Positions 42,103 through 50,948 are shown, numbered from the stretch's first letter. The stretch is DNA of 64,000 nucleotides from Mucilaginibacter sp. UR6-1 (GCF_020880975.1 NZ_JAJIWP010000007.1:62001-126000), one strand, 5' to 3'. The notes: generated by a model from the letters alone, not told the origin. Numbers and translations are program-made.

Positions 42103-42103
42103 A

Positions 42104-42520
42104 GTGCAAATTAACGTTTCATCGCTAAGCGGATTACCCGATGCTGCCCGCCAAATAATCACCCATGCAGCCACCAATAAAATATTTGTTTTTTATGGCG
42201 AAATGGGGGCGGGTAAAACCACATTGATAAAAGAACTGGCTGCCGCGCTTGGTGTTAGCGAGGCGGTAACCAGTCCTACATTTTCTATTGTTAACGAGTA
42301 TGTGATACCATCAGGCAAGGTATACCACTTTGATTTTTATCGCCTTAAAACCCAAAGCGAGGCGCTTGATATGGGTTACGAAGAATACTTTTACTCTGGC
42401 AATTATTGTTTTATTGAGTGGCCCGAGAAGATCCCTGACCTGCTGCCTGCCCATTATACCCGTATTGCCATAACCGCTTTAAGCGATAACCAGCGGCAAC
42501 TGGAGGTTGAAAATATTTAG
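42104..42520 (+). CDS. tsaE: tRNA threonylcarbamoyladenosine biosynthesis ATPase TsaE
   Basis: A 138-residue P-loop protein needed with TsaB/TsaD for the t6A37 modification of tRNAs. It has KIFVFYGEMGAGKTTLIKELAAALG (Walker A near residue 35), VTSPTFSIVNEY (the family T/S-x-PTF signature), VYHFDFYRLKTQSEALDMGYEEY and CFIEWPEKIPDLLP, all TsaE landmarks. The start is GTG, 1 bp after the vapC stop. It lies upstream of alanine dehydrogenase. Confidence 0.95.
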   Translation: MQINVSSLSGLPDAARQIITHAATNKIFVFYGEMGAGKTTLIKELAAALGVSEAVTSPTFSIVNEYVIPSGKVYHFDFYRLKTQSEALDMGYEEYFYSGNYCFIEWPEKIPDLLPAHYTRIAITALSDNQRQLEVENI

Positions 42521-42576
42521 GCGCGGTTATTGAATAAATACTTATCTTCAACATCCGTAAATTTATTGAAAGCCAA

Positions 42577-43803
42577 ATGAGTTCAGGTAAATACAGCGGT
42601 TTTAGCGATGTGGCAAGGCAGGCATTGATGCAAACCCAGGAATCAATGCTCGAGGTTAAAACCCGCAAAAACAAGCTCTATATAGGTATACCCAAAGAAG
42701 TTTCGTTCCAGGAAAACCGTATTCCGTTAACCCCGCTATCTGTAGCGTTGCTGGTTAACAACGGGCATGATGTAATGCTGGAAAGCAATGCGGGCAAAGC
42801 CGCCAACTTTTTGGATAAGGATTACAGCGAACAGGGCGGCCGTATAGTTTACGATACTAAAACCGTATACGAGGCTGACATCATTATCAAAATAGCGCCG
42901 CCTACGCTGGCCGAGATAGAGCTGATGAAACCGGGGCAATTGCTTATTTCAACACTGCAGCCCGCTACCATGAAGGCCGAGATATTACAGGCCCTGCTCA
43001 ATAAAAAAATAACCGCGCTTAGCTTTGAGCACCTGCTTGATGAAGGCGGTACACTTACCGTTGTGCGCGCCATGAGCGAGATTGTAGGCGCTACATCTAT
43101 ATTAATAGCCGCCGAGTACCTGAGTAATGTTTTTGAAGGTAAGGGCTTAATGCTGGGTGGCATAACAGGTGTACCACCTACCGAGATAGTGATACTGGGT
43201 GCCGGTACCGTAGGCGAATATGCCGCGCGTACGGCCATATCATTAGGTGCCGAGGTTAAGGTGTTCGATCCATCGATATATAAATTGCGCCGTTTGCAAA
43301 ATAATATAGGCAGCCGTGTATTTACATCGGTAGTGCAGCCAATAGTGCTCGAAAAGGCCATCACCACCTGCGATGTGGCCATCGGTGCCCTGCGCGCCCA
43401 GGCCGGCCGCAGCCCCTGCATCATCAGCGAGGAAACAGTAAGCCGTATGAAACGCGATTCGGTGATCATTGATGTAAGTATTGACCAGGGCGGCTGCTTT
43501 GAAACATCCGAAGTTACCAACCATACCAACCCGGTATTCCGTAAGTATGATGTGATACATTATTGCGTGCCTAACATAGCCTCACGTGTAGCGCGTACCG
43601 CTACTTACGCGCTTACCAATATATTCGCCCCCATACTGGTTGATATTGGCGATCAGGGCGGCATCAAGAATGTAATATGGCAAAAGGCAGGGGTACGCAA
43701 CGCGGTATACATTTACCAGGGGCACCTCACCAATAAACACATGGGCGAGCGCTTTAACATCCCGTGCAAGGATCTGGATCTGCTGATCGTGTCCAACATT
43801 TGA
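42577..43803 (+). CDS. ald: Alanine dehydrogenase
   Basis: A 408-residue NAD-dependent enzyme of the AlaDH/PNT family that interconverts alanine and pyruvate plus ammonia. After a ~30-residue N-terminal extension it reads YIGIPKEVSFQENRIPLTP, GHDVMLESNAGKAANF, IIKIAPPTLAEIELMKPGQ, FEHLLDEGGTLTVVRAMSEI, and the nucleotide-binding segment EIVILGAGTVGEYAARTA. It ends with DQGGCFETSEVTNHTNPVF and CVPNIASRVARTATYALTN. Alanine transhydrogenase-type PntA is excluded by the absence of membrane parts. The N-terminal extension is seen in the Bacteroidota version. Confidence 0.92.
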   Translation: MSSGKYSGFSDVARQALMQTQESMLEVKTRKNKLYIGIPKEVSFQENRIPLTPLSVALLVNNGHDVMLESNAGKAANFLDKDYSEQGGRIVYDTKTVYEADIIIKIAPPTLAEIELMKPGQLLISTLQPATMKAEILQALLNKKITALSFEHLLDEGGTLTVVRAMSEIVGATSILIAAEYLSNVFEGKGLMLGGITGVPPTEIVILGAGTVGEYAARTAISLGAEVKVFDPSIYKLRRLQNNIGSRVFTSVVQPIVLEKAITTCDVAIGALRAQAGRSPCIISEETVSRMKRDSVIIDVSIDQGGCFETSEVTNHTNPVFRKYDVIHYCVPNIASRVARTATYALTNIFAPILVDIGDQGGIKNVIWQKAGVRNAVYIYQGHLTNKHMGERFNIPCKDLDLLIVSNI

Positions 43804-43807
43804 TACC

Positions 43808-44488
43808 ATGCGGCTATCAATTATCCTATGCTTGCTTATCCTGATGAATTTAAAGGCAACAGGGCAAGTATATAAGTATATTGACAGGGATAAGATAACA
43901 GGCCTTTCATCATACAAAAAACAAATAGGCGTTGATCCGGATAAAAAGCTCGTTAACCTTAAAAGCTTTGTGCCCGGCCTTGTGCTTGATATTCGGTATG
44001 CTACGGCCAATAATTTTACCGGCCAGCCGGTGTATGATAAGGCAATGGCCTTTGCCCGCCTCCCTGTGGCCAAAGCTCTTAAAAAAGTGCAGGCTGAGTT
44101 AAAAAGCAAAGGCCTCGGACTGAAAATTTATGATGCTTACCGTCCGTATGCCATCACCGTTACATTTTATGAGATAAGTAAGGATACCACTTATGTTGCC
44201 GACCCGCGCAAAGGTTCACGCCATAACCGTGGTTGCGCTATCGATCTCACCATCATCAATCTTAAAACCGGTAAAGAGCTGGACATGCCCACCGGTTATG
44301 ATAGCTTTACCCCACAGGCATCAGCCAATTACAATAATCTGCCTGCAAATAAATTAGCTAACCGTACCCTGCTGCGTACCGTAATGGAAAAGCACGGCTT
44401 TAGGGTTTACCGCAGTGAATGGTGGCATTTTGATTTTATGGGATGGGCTGATTTTGAACTGCTTGATATACCTTTTAACCGGTTGTAA
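43808..44488 (+). CDS. D-alanyl-D-alanine dipeptidase (M15D, VanX/DdpX-like)
   Basis: A 226-residue exported zinc dipeptidase (signal ILCLLILMNLKATGQ). The M15 zinc site is intact: KGSRHNRGCAIDLTI (His and Asp ligands near residue 140) and SEWWHFDFMG (last His and catalytic Glu near 207). VLDIRYATANNFTGQPVYDKA and LKIYDAYRPYAI are family hallmarks. It splits D-Ala-D-Ala released from cell-wall turnover. It begins 5 bp after ald, so D-alanine recovered in the periplasm might feed the alanine pool, though AlaDH acts on the L form. VanX-like resistance function is not implied; no vanHA genes are seen. Confidence 0.92.
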   Translation: MRLSIILCLLILMNLKATGQVYKYIDRDKITGLSSYKKQIGVDPDKKLVNLKSFVPGLVLDIRYATANNFTGQPVYDKAMAFARLPVAKALKKVQAELKSKGLGLKIYDAYRPYAITVTFYEISKDTTYVADPRKGSRHNRGCAIDLTIINLKTGKELDMPTGYDSFTPQASANYNNLPANKLANRTLLRTVMEKHGFRVYRSEWWHFDFMGWADFELLDIPFNRL

Positions 44489-44604
44489 TAATACTTTTAC
44501 CACTTTTAACAGTAAAGGGCACCATAATTGCTTTTTATGCCAAAACATAAGCCTTTGCAAGGCTGTTAGCAAAGTGTTTTTAAAACAATACATTTTACGC
44601 GCCT

Positions 44605-45624
44605 ATGAAAATGTTTAGTAAAGAATATTTTAAGCAATTATGGAAAGTGCTGTTGGCTACTTTCAGCAGTTTTGGTAATGATAACGGATTAAAGCTAAGC
44701 GCATCGCTGGCTTATTACACCATATTCTCATTAGCGCCGCTGCTGTTGCTGATATTGTCACTTGCCGGCATTTTCTTAGGAGAGAATGACTTTCGTAATG
44801 ATTTTTATAAGCAGATACAGGAATACATAGGCGCACAGGGTACAGCACAAATAAAAAGTACTATAGCATCGCAGGATATTGCCGGTAAAAGTGGTATCGG
44901 CCTGGTTATTGGCATTGCTACTTTGCTGCTTGGTGCAAGTAGTATTTTTTTGGAGATACAGGACTCGCTTAACCTGATATGGCGTGTTAAAGCAAAGCCT
45001 AAAAAGGGCTGGGTACGTATGCTTAAAAACAGGTTCCTTTCTTTCTCCCTGATCGTAAGTTTAGGATTTTTATTATTGGCATCATTAATAGTAAACGTTA
45101 TCATCAGCGCAATAAGTGGCAAAATTGGGGATTGGCTACCTGATGCAATAGGTCCAACATTCATATTTGCCATTAACCGTGGGGTTACCCTCTTAGTAAT
45201 CTCCGTTTTATTCGGTATCATATTTAAGGTATTGCCTGATGTTAAGATCAAGTGGAAGGATGTGCGCGCAGGTGCTATATTTACAGCTATCCTATTCATC
45301 ATCGGACAGTACATCATTAGTTTATATATACAGTACACAGCAGCAGGTTCGGTTTACGGCACTGCCGGGTCTATCATCGTTATACTGGTATGGATATATT
45401 ATACCGCGGCAATACTATATATAGGTGCTGAATTTACACAGGTATATGCAGAAGCGCAGGGCAGTCGTATTGAGCCAGCCCCTTATGCGGTTGTGATCAG
45501 GCAAACTGAGTATGAAAGCAAGGCCAGTGAGCTACCCCTCCAAAACCCGGAAATTAAGGGCGTTTTAAAGTGCGATACTGACGATAAGGACAAGCCAGAT
45601 TGCGAGGATGAGGCAAAATCCTGA
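44605..45624 (+). CDS. YihY/virulence factor BrkB family membrane protein
   Basis: A 339-residue inner-membrane protein with about six helices. Family marks: GLKLSASLAYYTIFSLAPLLLL near residue 30, IATLLLGASSIFLEIQDSLNLIW, VSLGFLLLASLIVNVI, FKVLPDVKIKWKDVRAGAIFTAILF (split KVLPDVKIKWKDV and RAGAIFTAILF), AAGSVYGTAGSIIVILVWIYY and ILYIGAEFTQVYAE. The old link to ribonuclease BN is not supported for this family. Function unknown. The acidic C-terminal tail is DDKDKPDCEDE. Confidence 0.93.
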   Translation: MKMFSKEYFKQLWKVLLATFSSFGNDNGLKLSASLAYYTIFSLAPLLLLILSLAGIFLGENDFRNDFYKQIQEYIGAQGTAQIKSTIASQDIAGKSGIGLVIGIATLLLGASSIFLEIQDSLNLIWRVKAKPKKGWVRMLKNRFLSFSLIVSLGFLLLASLIVNVIISAISGKIGDWLPDAIGPTFIFAINRGVTLLVISVLFGIIFKVLPDVKIKWKDVRAGAIFTAILFIIGQYIISLYIQYTAAGSVYGTAGSIIVILVWIYYTAAILYIGAEFTQVYAEAQGSRIEPAPYAVVIRQTEYESKASELPLQNPEIKGVLKCDTDDKDKPDCEDEAKS

Positions 45625-45684
45625 TAATTAATTTGTTTTATGGCTGGTTTAGTTTGTAAATTTAAATACCAGTTATAAAACAGA

Positions 45685-46929
45685 TTGTTATTTCAGGGCA
45701 TTAAGCGGTATATTATTAATACGGCACTATGCGTTTGCGCTTATTGTGCTGTGTGTACTGTTGCCCGGGCTCAGCATTTTGATATTGAGGGTCCCCGAAA
45801 AAAAGTAACGCTCCCCTTTAAATTCGTTCGTAATTCGGTTATTGTACCTGTAACCATTAATGGTAAAGGGCCATATAACTTTATCCTCGATTCGGGCGTA
45901 GGGCTTATGCTCATCACTGTGCCTGAATTAGTTGATTCGCTCAACATAACTTATAAGCGTTTGGTTAGCATACCCGGCCTTGGCGATGGCGATGATGCCA
46001 AAGCTTACATAACAGGGCAGTTAGATGTAGGTGTGCCGGGTATTAAAGGTTACGGCATATCCGCGGCTATATTGAAACAGGATAATCTTAATCTGTCGGG
46101 CTTTGTAGGGATGCCCGTTCATGGCATATTAGGGTATGAGTTTTTTAATAACCTGATAGTGCAGGTTAACCTGGCCGACACGGTGTTGAACATTTACCGC
46201 CCAAAGGATATTAACAATATTAAAAAGAAAGGGGTAAAAATACCTTTGCTTATTGAGGAGAAAAAGCCTTACATAATAACCAAAGTAAGCCTGCCTGACG
46301 GATCATCGTCACTCAATAAATTACTTGTTGACCTCGGTGCTGGCCATGCCCTATCGCTTGATTACCTGGTGCAGAAAAGAGGAATGCCCGAAAAATTTAT
46401 TGCCGCTAACCTTGGCGTAGGCCTGAATGGCCCCATAACCGGGTTTGTGAGCCGGGCAAAGCAACTCGACCTTGGTGGGTATAAGATACTGAACCCGCTT
46501 ACCTCATTTCCGGATGGTAATAATACCAATATCAAACCCGCTATCCCTCGTGATGGAAATGTGGGCATGGAGATATTGAAGCGGTTTAAAATAACATTTG
46601 ATTATAGTGGCAATGCAATCTATTTAAAAAAAGGCAACGGCTTTAAAGAGCCCTTTGAGCATGACATGACCGGCATGGAATACTACGCGGCCGGGCCGGG
46701 ATTACAGCATGTAATAATAAGTAGAGTAGAGCCAGGCTCATCCGGCTATGATATCGGACTTGAACGTGGGGATGAGATAATAGCAATTAATTTTAAACCT
46801 GTTTACAGGATGAGCCTGGAAGAGATCGATAATCTTTTTAAATCAAGGCATGAGAAAACTATTTTGCTCGAGATATACCATAGCGGCAAAACCGAGCACG
46901 TTGTACTCACCTTGAAGCGACGAATATAA
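45685..46929 (+). CDS. Retropepsin-like aspartyl protease with PDZ domain
   Basis: A 414-residue exported protein. A hydrophobic N-terminus ending ARAQH looks like a signal peptide. The first aspartyl protease unit has VPVTINGKGPYNFILDSGVG (the DSG active-site triad in the D-S/T-G position). The second has LNKLLVDLGAGHALSLDYL (D-L-G-A). The C-terminal ~90 residues form a PDZ domain: VIISRVEPGSSGYDIGLERGDEIIAINFKPV. Two pepsin-like halves in one chain could pair to form the active site; the second has Leu for Ser/Thr. The start is TTG at 45685; no ATG lies upstream of the signal. Substrate unknown. Confidence 0.85.
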   Translation: MLFQGIKRYIINTALCVCAYCAVCTVARAQHFDIEGPRKKVTLPFKFVRNSVIVPVTINGKGPYNFILDSGVGLMLITVPELVDSLNITYKRLVSIPGLGDGDDAKAYITGQLDVGVPGIKGYGISAAILKQDNLNLSGFVGMPVHGILGYEFFNNLIVQVNLADTVLNIYRPKDINNIKKKGVKIPLLIEEKKPYIITKVSLPDGSSSLNKLLVDLGAGHALSLDYLVQKRGMPEKFIAANLGVGLNGPITGFVSRAKQLDLGGYKILNPLTSFPDGNNTNIKPAIPRDGNVGMEILKRFKITFDYSGNAIYLKKGNGFKEPFEHDMTGMEYYAAGPGLQHVIISRVEPGSSGYDIGLERGDEIIAINFKPVYRMSLEEIDNLFKSRHEKTILLEIYHSGKTEHVVLTLKRRI

Positions 46930-46934
46930 ACTGA

Positions 46935-47201
46935 TTATTTTAACTTACTCAAATTATCAAAAAACGCTGATTGCAGATCAAGAAGCGAACGTACCGGAAT
47001 TTTTTCGCCATATACATCAAAGCAAAGGTATTTTGATTTTGCCGGATCATCCTGCTTTTCTTTTTCTATTAAGTTAAATGTTTCGAAAAAATAATGTTTT
47101 GTAGTAACATTGTTTTTGCTGCTTTGCGAGTTAAGACTGAAACCGACCTTGTCGATCCATTTGTGTACCCGCGAATGGAGGGATGCTCGTAATTTTGCCA
47201 T
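46935..47201 (-). CDS. Conserved-looking small protein, unknown function
   Basis: An 88-residue protein without signal or membrane segment, starting MAKLRASLHSRVHKWIDKVG and ending with a helix (LLDLQSAFFDNLSKL). The first 20 residues are strongly basic. I do not recognise a family. It is convergent with the aspartyl protease gene (5 bp apart) and divergent from dtd; the AT-rich 185-bp gap upstream would hold its promoter. Confidence 0.5.
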   Translation of the reverse strand: MAKLRASLHSRVHKWIDKVGFSLNSQSSKNNVTTKHYFFETFNLIEKEKQDDPAKSKYLCFDVYGEKIPVRSLLDLQSAFFDNLSKLK

Positions 47202-47336
47202 AGGATTGATATTTAAGTTATTAACGAATTTTAAAAAGGAATTGTTGCCGTTTTTTACAATTAGTTTATAAACAGTTGTTATAAAATTAAACTACCCGAC
47301 CGTATTTGAAGCTAAATCGTGGTTTTTACCATTGGT

Positions 47337-47344
47337 TAAATTTG
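47337..47344 (+). promoter_or_regulatory. Putative -7 box for dtd
   Basis: TAAATTTG matches TAnnTTTG, 42 nt before the dtd ATG, within the AT-rich 185-bp gap. No strong -33 element at the right distance. Confidence 0.35.
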
Positions 47345-47386
47345 TTTATTTACAACGCGTGCGTGTAAACATTGTAATATTGTAGC

Positions 47387-47839
47387 ATGAGAGCTGTATT
47401 ACAAAGAGTAAGCGAGGCCGCCTGCCGGGTTGAGGGTAATATTACCGGGCAAATTAAAACCGGCTTTTTAGTTTTATTAGGTATTGAGGATGCTGACACC
47501 ACCGAGGATGTACAATGGCTGGCGCAAAAAATAGCCAATATGCGTGTTTTTGGCGATGAGAACGGGCTGATGAACAAAGCGCTGGCTGATATTAACGGCA
47601 ACATTTTGATCATATCCCAATTCACGCTGTTCGCTCAAACCAAAAAGGGTAATCGCCCGTCGTTTATCAGGGCGGCACGCCCGGAAAAGGCTATACCTTT
47701 ATACGAACAAATGATAGCGGAGCTCGGCAAATTGACCGGTAAACCTGTGGCTACCGGCATCTTTGGGGCCGATATGAAGATAAGCCTGGTGAATGACGGC
47801 CCCGTAACTATCACCATTGACACAAAAGTGAAGGAATAA
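47387..47839 (+). CDS. dtd: D-aminoacyl-tRNA deacylase
   Basis: A 150-residue enzyme that removes D-amino acids (and glycine from tRNA-Ala) from tRNAs. It starts MRAVLQRVSEAACRVEG. The active site motifs are ISQFTLFAQTKKGNRPSF (SQFTL with the catalytic Thr) and KISLVNDGPVTITID (the N-x-GPVT cross-subunit motif), and the length is standard. First of a three-gene plus-strand set with a MazG-like enzyme (34 bp) and a DUF4349 protein. Confidence 0.97.
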   Translation: MRAVLQRVSEAACRVEGNITGQIKTGFLVLLGIEDADTTEDVQWLAQKIANMRVFGDENGLMNKALADINGNILIISQFTLFAQTKKGNRPSFIRAARPEKAIPLYEQMIAELGKLTGKPVATGIFGADMKISLVNDGPVTITIDTKVKE

Positions 47840-47873
47840 AACACTCATCCCGAAAATTAAAAAATATTCAATT

Positions 47874-48203
47874 ATGGAAATTAAGCAAGCGCAGCATCTT
47901 GTTGATAGCTGGATAAAAACTACAGGTGTGCGGTATTTTAATGAGTTGACCAATACCGCCATTTTAATGGAAGAAGTAGGTGAGGTAGCCCGAATAATGG
48001 CCAGGCAGTACGGCGAGCAATCATTTAAAAAGTCGGACACGGAAGTTAACCTGGCCGATGAAATGGCTGATGTACTGTTCGTGCTGATATGCCTGGCTAA
48101 CCAAACCGGGATTGATCTTACCGACGCGCTGTTAAAAAACCTGGACAAAAAAAGTATCCGCGATGCCGACAGACATAAGAACAATGAGAAATTAAAACCA
48201 TAG
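47874..48203 (+). CDS. MazG-like nucleotide pyrophosphohydrolase
   Basis: A 109-residue all-alpha NTP pyrophosphatase. The metal-binding residues are in AILMEEVGEVARIMARQYG (E-x-x-E) and NLADEMADVLFVLICLAN (D-E-x-x-D), as in MazG and related house-cleaning enzymes. The C-terminal KNLDKKSIRDADRH is the typical tail. It would hydrolyse a modified or canonical dNTP; the exact nucleotide is unknown. It sits between dtd and DUF4349, 3 bp before the latter. Confidence 0.93.
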   Translation: MEIKQAQHLVDSWIKTTGVRYFNELTNTAILMEEVGEVARIMARQYGEQSFKKSDTEVNLADEMADVLFVLICLANQTGIDLTDALLKNLDKKSIRDADRHKNNEKLKP

Positions 48204-48206
48204 GAT

Positions 48207-49067
48207 ATGAAAAAGTTTGCGCTTGCTGCCCTTGCGGCATTAGTTATTTCGGGATGCCAGGATAAAAAAGGCGTTTCATACGGTTTTGCCGATCAGGATG
48301 TTAAAGGAAAGGTGAGTGAAGTGGTATTAACCGAGCCGCCTATAGCTAATGAGTCGCTTAAACCTATGCCGGCACCAGCGCCGTCCGTACAAAGAAAGAT
48401 CATTAAAGAAGGTGACATCAGCTTTGAAACCAATGATGTTACTAATGCGCGCAAACGGGTAACAGATGCTTTAAAAGCTGTTGGCGGCTATGTGAGCGAA
48501 GAACGACAGGCCAATAACAGTTATGAAAAACGTAATGAATATACTTTGGATGTGCGCATTCCTGCCGCTAAGTTTGATGGGTTCTTAAAAAATATTACTT
48601 CGGCAGGCGACAGGATTGAATCAAAGAACATACGCACCCGCGATGTTACGGCCGAATATATTGACGTAGCCACCCGCCTCAATAATAAAAAGGCCCTGGA
48701 GAAACGCTATCTCGAACTGCTTGCCAAAGCCGGTAAAATGACCGATGTGCTCGAAATAGAAAACAAGCTGAATGATGTGCGTACTGATATTGAAAGCAGC
48801 CAGGGGCAGCTTAACTATCTTAATAAACAAATTGATTACAGCTCGTTAAGCATCACCTTTTACACCCGGCAGTCCGCTAAAGATAATGGGCAGGGGTTTA
48901 GTTATCGTTGGCAAAAGTCTATCGGAGATAGCTGGGATATCGCGGTAACGCTGTTTTTCGGTTTGATCACCTTGTGGCCGGTATGGTTGCTTGCAGTGGT
49001 TGTAATTTATGTTATACGCAAAATGCTAAAACGCCGTAAAGCCAAACAAGTACAGCAAAATACTTAA
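48207..49067 (+). CDS. DUF4349 lipoprotein with C-terminal membrane anchor
   Basis: A 286-residue lipoprotein (signal ALVISGCQDKKG). The DUF4349 region has RKIIKEGDISFETNDV, ALKAVGGYVSEERQ, YTLDVRIPAAKFDGFL and the helix ENKLNDVRTDIESSQGQLNYLNKQI, which should form a coiled coil, then DYSSLSITFYTR. A single C-terminal membrane helix (IAVTLFFGLITLWPVWLLAVVVIYVI) is followed by a basic tail. This is the standard DUF4349 layout; function unknown. Its stop overlaps the convergent comB stop by 4 bp. Confidence 0.88.
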   Translation: MKKFALAALAALVISGCQDKKGVSYGFADQDVKGKVSEVVLTEPPIANESLKPMPAPAPSVQRKIIKEGDISFETNDVTNARKRVTDALKAVGGYVSEERQANNSYEKRNEYTLDVRIPAAKFDGFLKNITSAGDRIESKNIRTRDVTAEYIDVATRLNNKKALEKRYLELLAKAGKMTDVLEIENKLNDVRTDIESSQGQLNYLNKQIDYSSLSITFYTRQSAKDNGQGFSYRWQKSIGDSWDIAVTLFFGLITLWPVWLLAVVVIYVIRKMLKRRKAKQVQQNT

Positions 49068-49852
49068 ACATTCAGTTTTATCAGCTTCTCGCCCTGCAAT
49101 ACAGGTATGGCGGTGGTTAAATCAACATTCAGGCAAAAGGCAATATCCTTTTCTATGCCCAGTTGTTTTAAACGTTCGCTATGTGAGGTTTTGTTGAGGT
49201 AAGCGGCAAGGTCATCCTTGGCTAACTGATACAGGTCATTAGCGGCAATAGCAGGGTCGTCCGTGCGGTGGGCAGAGCCTTTAAGCTGCTCAACCACGGC
49301 ACCGGCAAACAGGGTATCCTCCAGGTTAAAGTTGTTCTTCCAGCCCGAGCATACCAGCAAAATGTTTTCATGCTGACCGTGAAGCCAGTTGCATAATGCT
49401 GTCAGGTTCAAAAATGAGCCTATAACAATCTGCTTTGCACTGCGGGACAGGTGCAGCGCGTGTGTGCCATTGGTAGTGGTAAGCACTACGGTTTTACCGG
49501 CCACCTTCTCGGCAGTGTATGAAAATGGCGAATTGCCAAAATCAAAACCGGTAACTACCTGCCCGTCGCGCTCGGCGGCAAGCAGGTAGCTTAACCCTTT
49601 CTCACGGTAAGCGGCACACTCCTCAACCTGCGATACAGGGATGATGGCCTCGGCACCATTATCAATACCGTAGCAAATAGATGTGGTGGCGCGAAATACA
49701 TCGATCACCACAACAATATATTCTTCCACCTTGTAAAGCGGCAACAGGGCCGGGGTGAGGCAAACCTCTAACCTTGGCCTGCTTTGCGTTACACTGTTTG
49801 TATTATCAACCAATTTAAAGTGGTTTTTATTTGTAAAAAGGAGGTTTTGCAA
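49064..49852 (-). CDS. comB: 2-phosphosulfolactate phosphatase family protein
   Basis: A ~250-residue ComB-family phosphatase. Characteristic parts: LEVCLTPALLPLYKVEEY, IVVVIDVFRATTSICYG with the Asp-Arg active-site region, YLLAAERDGQVVTGFDFGNSPF, TVVLTTTNGTHAL, and ENILLVCSGWKNNFNLEDTLFAGAV. In archaea ComB acts in coenzyme M synthesis; in bacteria the role may lie in sulfonate metabolism and is uncertain. The start is unclear: no ATG is available. TTG 49852 overlaps gcvT by 26 bp, while TTG 49813 (just after the gcvT stop) gives a more usual N-terminus. It follows gcvT and is likely co-transcribed. Confidence 0.88.
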   Translation of the reverse strand: MQNLLFTNKNHFKLVDNTNSVTQSRPRLEVCLTPALLPLYKVEEYIVVVIDVFRATTSICYGIDNGAEAIIPVSQVEECAAYREKGLSYLLAAERDGQVVTGFDFGNSPFSYTAEKVAGKTVVLTTTNGTHALHLSRSAKQIVIGSFLNLTALCNWLHGQHENILLVCSGWKNNFNLEDTLFAGAVVEQLKGSAHRTDDPAIAANDLYQLAKDDLAAYLNKTSHSERLKQLGIEKDIAFCLNVDLTTAIPVLQGEKLIKLNV

Positions 49853-50906
49853 CCTTAGCCTTTACTTTGTTATCACGAATTTTGATGTAGATCTCGGTAC
49901 CCTCCTTAGCAAAGGCGTTAGCCACATAACCCAGGCCGATAGCTTTTTGCAGTGATGGCGACTGCGTGCCTGATGTTACACGGCCAATATTGTTGCCTTC
50001 GGCATCAACTATCTCATAATCATGGCGTGGTATGCCGCGTTCTGTCATTTCAAAACCAACCAGCTTTTTGCTAACACCAGCTTGTTTTTGTTCGGCCAGT
50101 TTTGCTGAGTTAGTAAACTCCTTGCTAAATTTGGTTACCCAGCCCAAACCTGCCTCCAGGGGCGAGGTAGTATCATCAATATCATTACCGTAAAGGCAGA
50201 AACCCATTTCCAAACGCAGGGTATCGCGGGCGCCTAAGCCTATCGGTTTAATACCAAATGGTTCGCCGGCTTTAAAAATGGCATCCCATATGGCATCGGC
50301 ATTGGCGTTGTCAAAATATATCTCAAAACCGCCCGCGCCGGTATAACCCGTTGCCGATACCAGTACATTATCAATACCCGCGAAAGTGCCCTTGTTAAAG
50401 GTATAATATTCCATTGATGCCAGGTCAATATCGGTAAGGCTTTGCAGGGCCTCGGCAGCTTTTGGGCCTTGCACGGCAAGGAGCGAGGTACGGTCAGATA
50501 TATCCTTCATATCAACACCTTCGGTATTGAATTTTGAAATCCAGTTCCAGTCCTTCTCAATATTTGATGCGTTAACTACCAGCATGTAGGTTTGCCCGTC
50601 AATACGGTAAACCAGCAGGTCATCAACAATACCGCCATCCTCATTAGGCAGGCATGAGTATTGTACCTTGCCGTCATACAGTTTTGAGGCATCGTTGCTG
50701 GTTACACGCTGTATCAAGTCAAGTGCTTTATCGCCCTTCAAAATAAATTCGCCCATGTGGCTAACATCAAACACGCCTACGGCTTTACGTACGGTTTCGT
50801 GTTCAGCATTAATTCCAACGTATTGTACAGGCATGTTGTAACCGGCAAAGGGTACCATTTTGGCACCGGCCTTTATGTGAGTGTCAGTTAGGGCAGTATT
50901 TTTCAT
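49827..50906 (-). CDS. gcvT: Aminomethyltransferase, glycine cleavage T protein
   Basis: A 359-residue tetrahydrofolate-dependent enzyme releasing ammonia from the aminomethyl-lipoyl H protein. Family marks: KMVPFAGYNMPVQY, VGVFDVSHMGEFIL, VQYSCLPNEDGGIVDDLLVYR, VSATGYTGAGGFEIYF, GLGARDTLRLEMGFCLYGNDID and GRVTSGTQSPSLQKAIGLGYV. The folate-binding Asp/Arg residues in these segments are kept. Other glycine cleavage genes (gcvH, gcvP) are not in the window. A TACTTTTG box lies 16 nt upstream. Confidence 0.97.
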   Translation of the reverse strand: MKNTALTDTHIKAGAKMVPFAGYNMPVQYVGINAEHETVRKAVGVFDVSHMGEFILKGDKALDLIQRVTSNDASKLYDGKVQYSCLPNEDGGIVDDLLVYRIDGQTYMLVVNASNIEKDWNWISKFNTEGVDMKDISDRTSLLAVQGPKAAEALQSLTDIDLASMEYYTFNKGTFAGIDNVLVSATGYTGAGGFEIYFDNANADAIWDAIFKAGEPFGIKPIGLGARDTLRLEMGFCLYGNDIDDTTSPLEAGLGWVTKFSKEFTNSAKLAEQKQAGVSKKLVGFEMTERGIPRHDYEIVDAEGNNIGRVTSGTQSPSLQKAIGLGYVANAFAKEGTEIYIKIRDNKVKAKVAKPPFYK

Positions 50907-50922
50907 TTTAGTTAATATGCCG

Positions 50923-50930
50923 CAAAAGTA
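50923..50930 (-). promoter_or_regulatory. Putative -7 box for gcvT
   Basis: The minus strand reads TACTTTTG (TAnnTTTG), 16 nt before the gcvT ATG; -33 element unclear. Confidence 0.4.
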
Positions 50931-50948
50931 CTAAAAATACGCTGATTT

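Noticed and set aside
42849..43529. A 226-codon minus-strand open frame inside alanine dehydrogenase
   Set aside because: Antisense shadow of a well-conserved gene; no start context or motif.
43808..44488. VanX-type vancomycin resistance
   Set aside because: Only the dipeptidase is present, with a signal peptide and next to alanine dehydrogenase. There is no vanH, vanA or two-component pair, so a cell-wall turnover role is more likely.
47202..47386. Small RNA gene in the AT-rich gap before dtd
   Set aside because: No stable hairpin with a T-run and no conserved RNA motif could be recognised; only a possible promoter box for dtd is seen.
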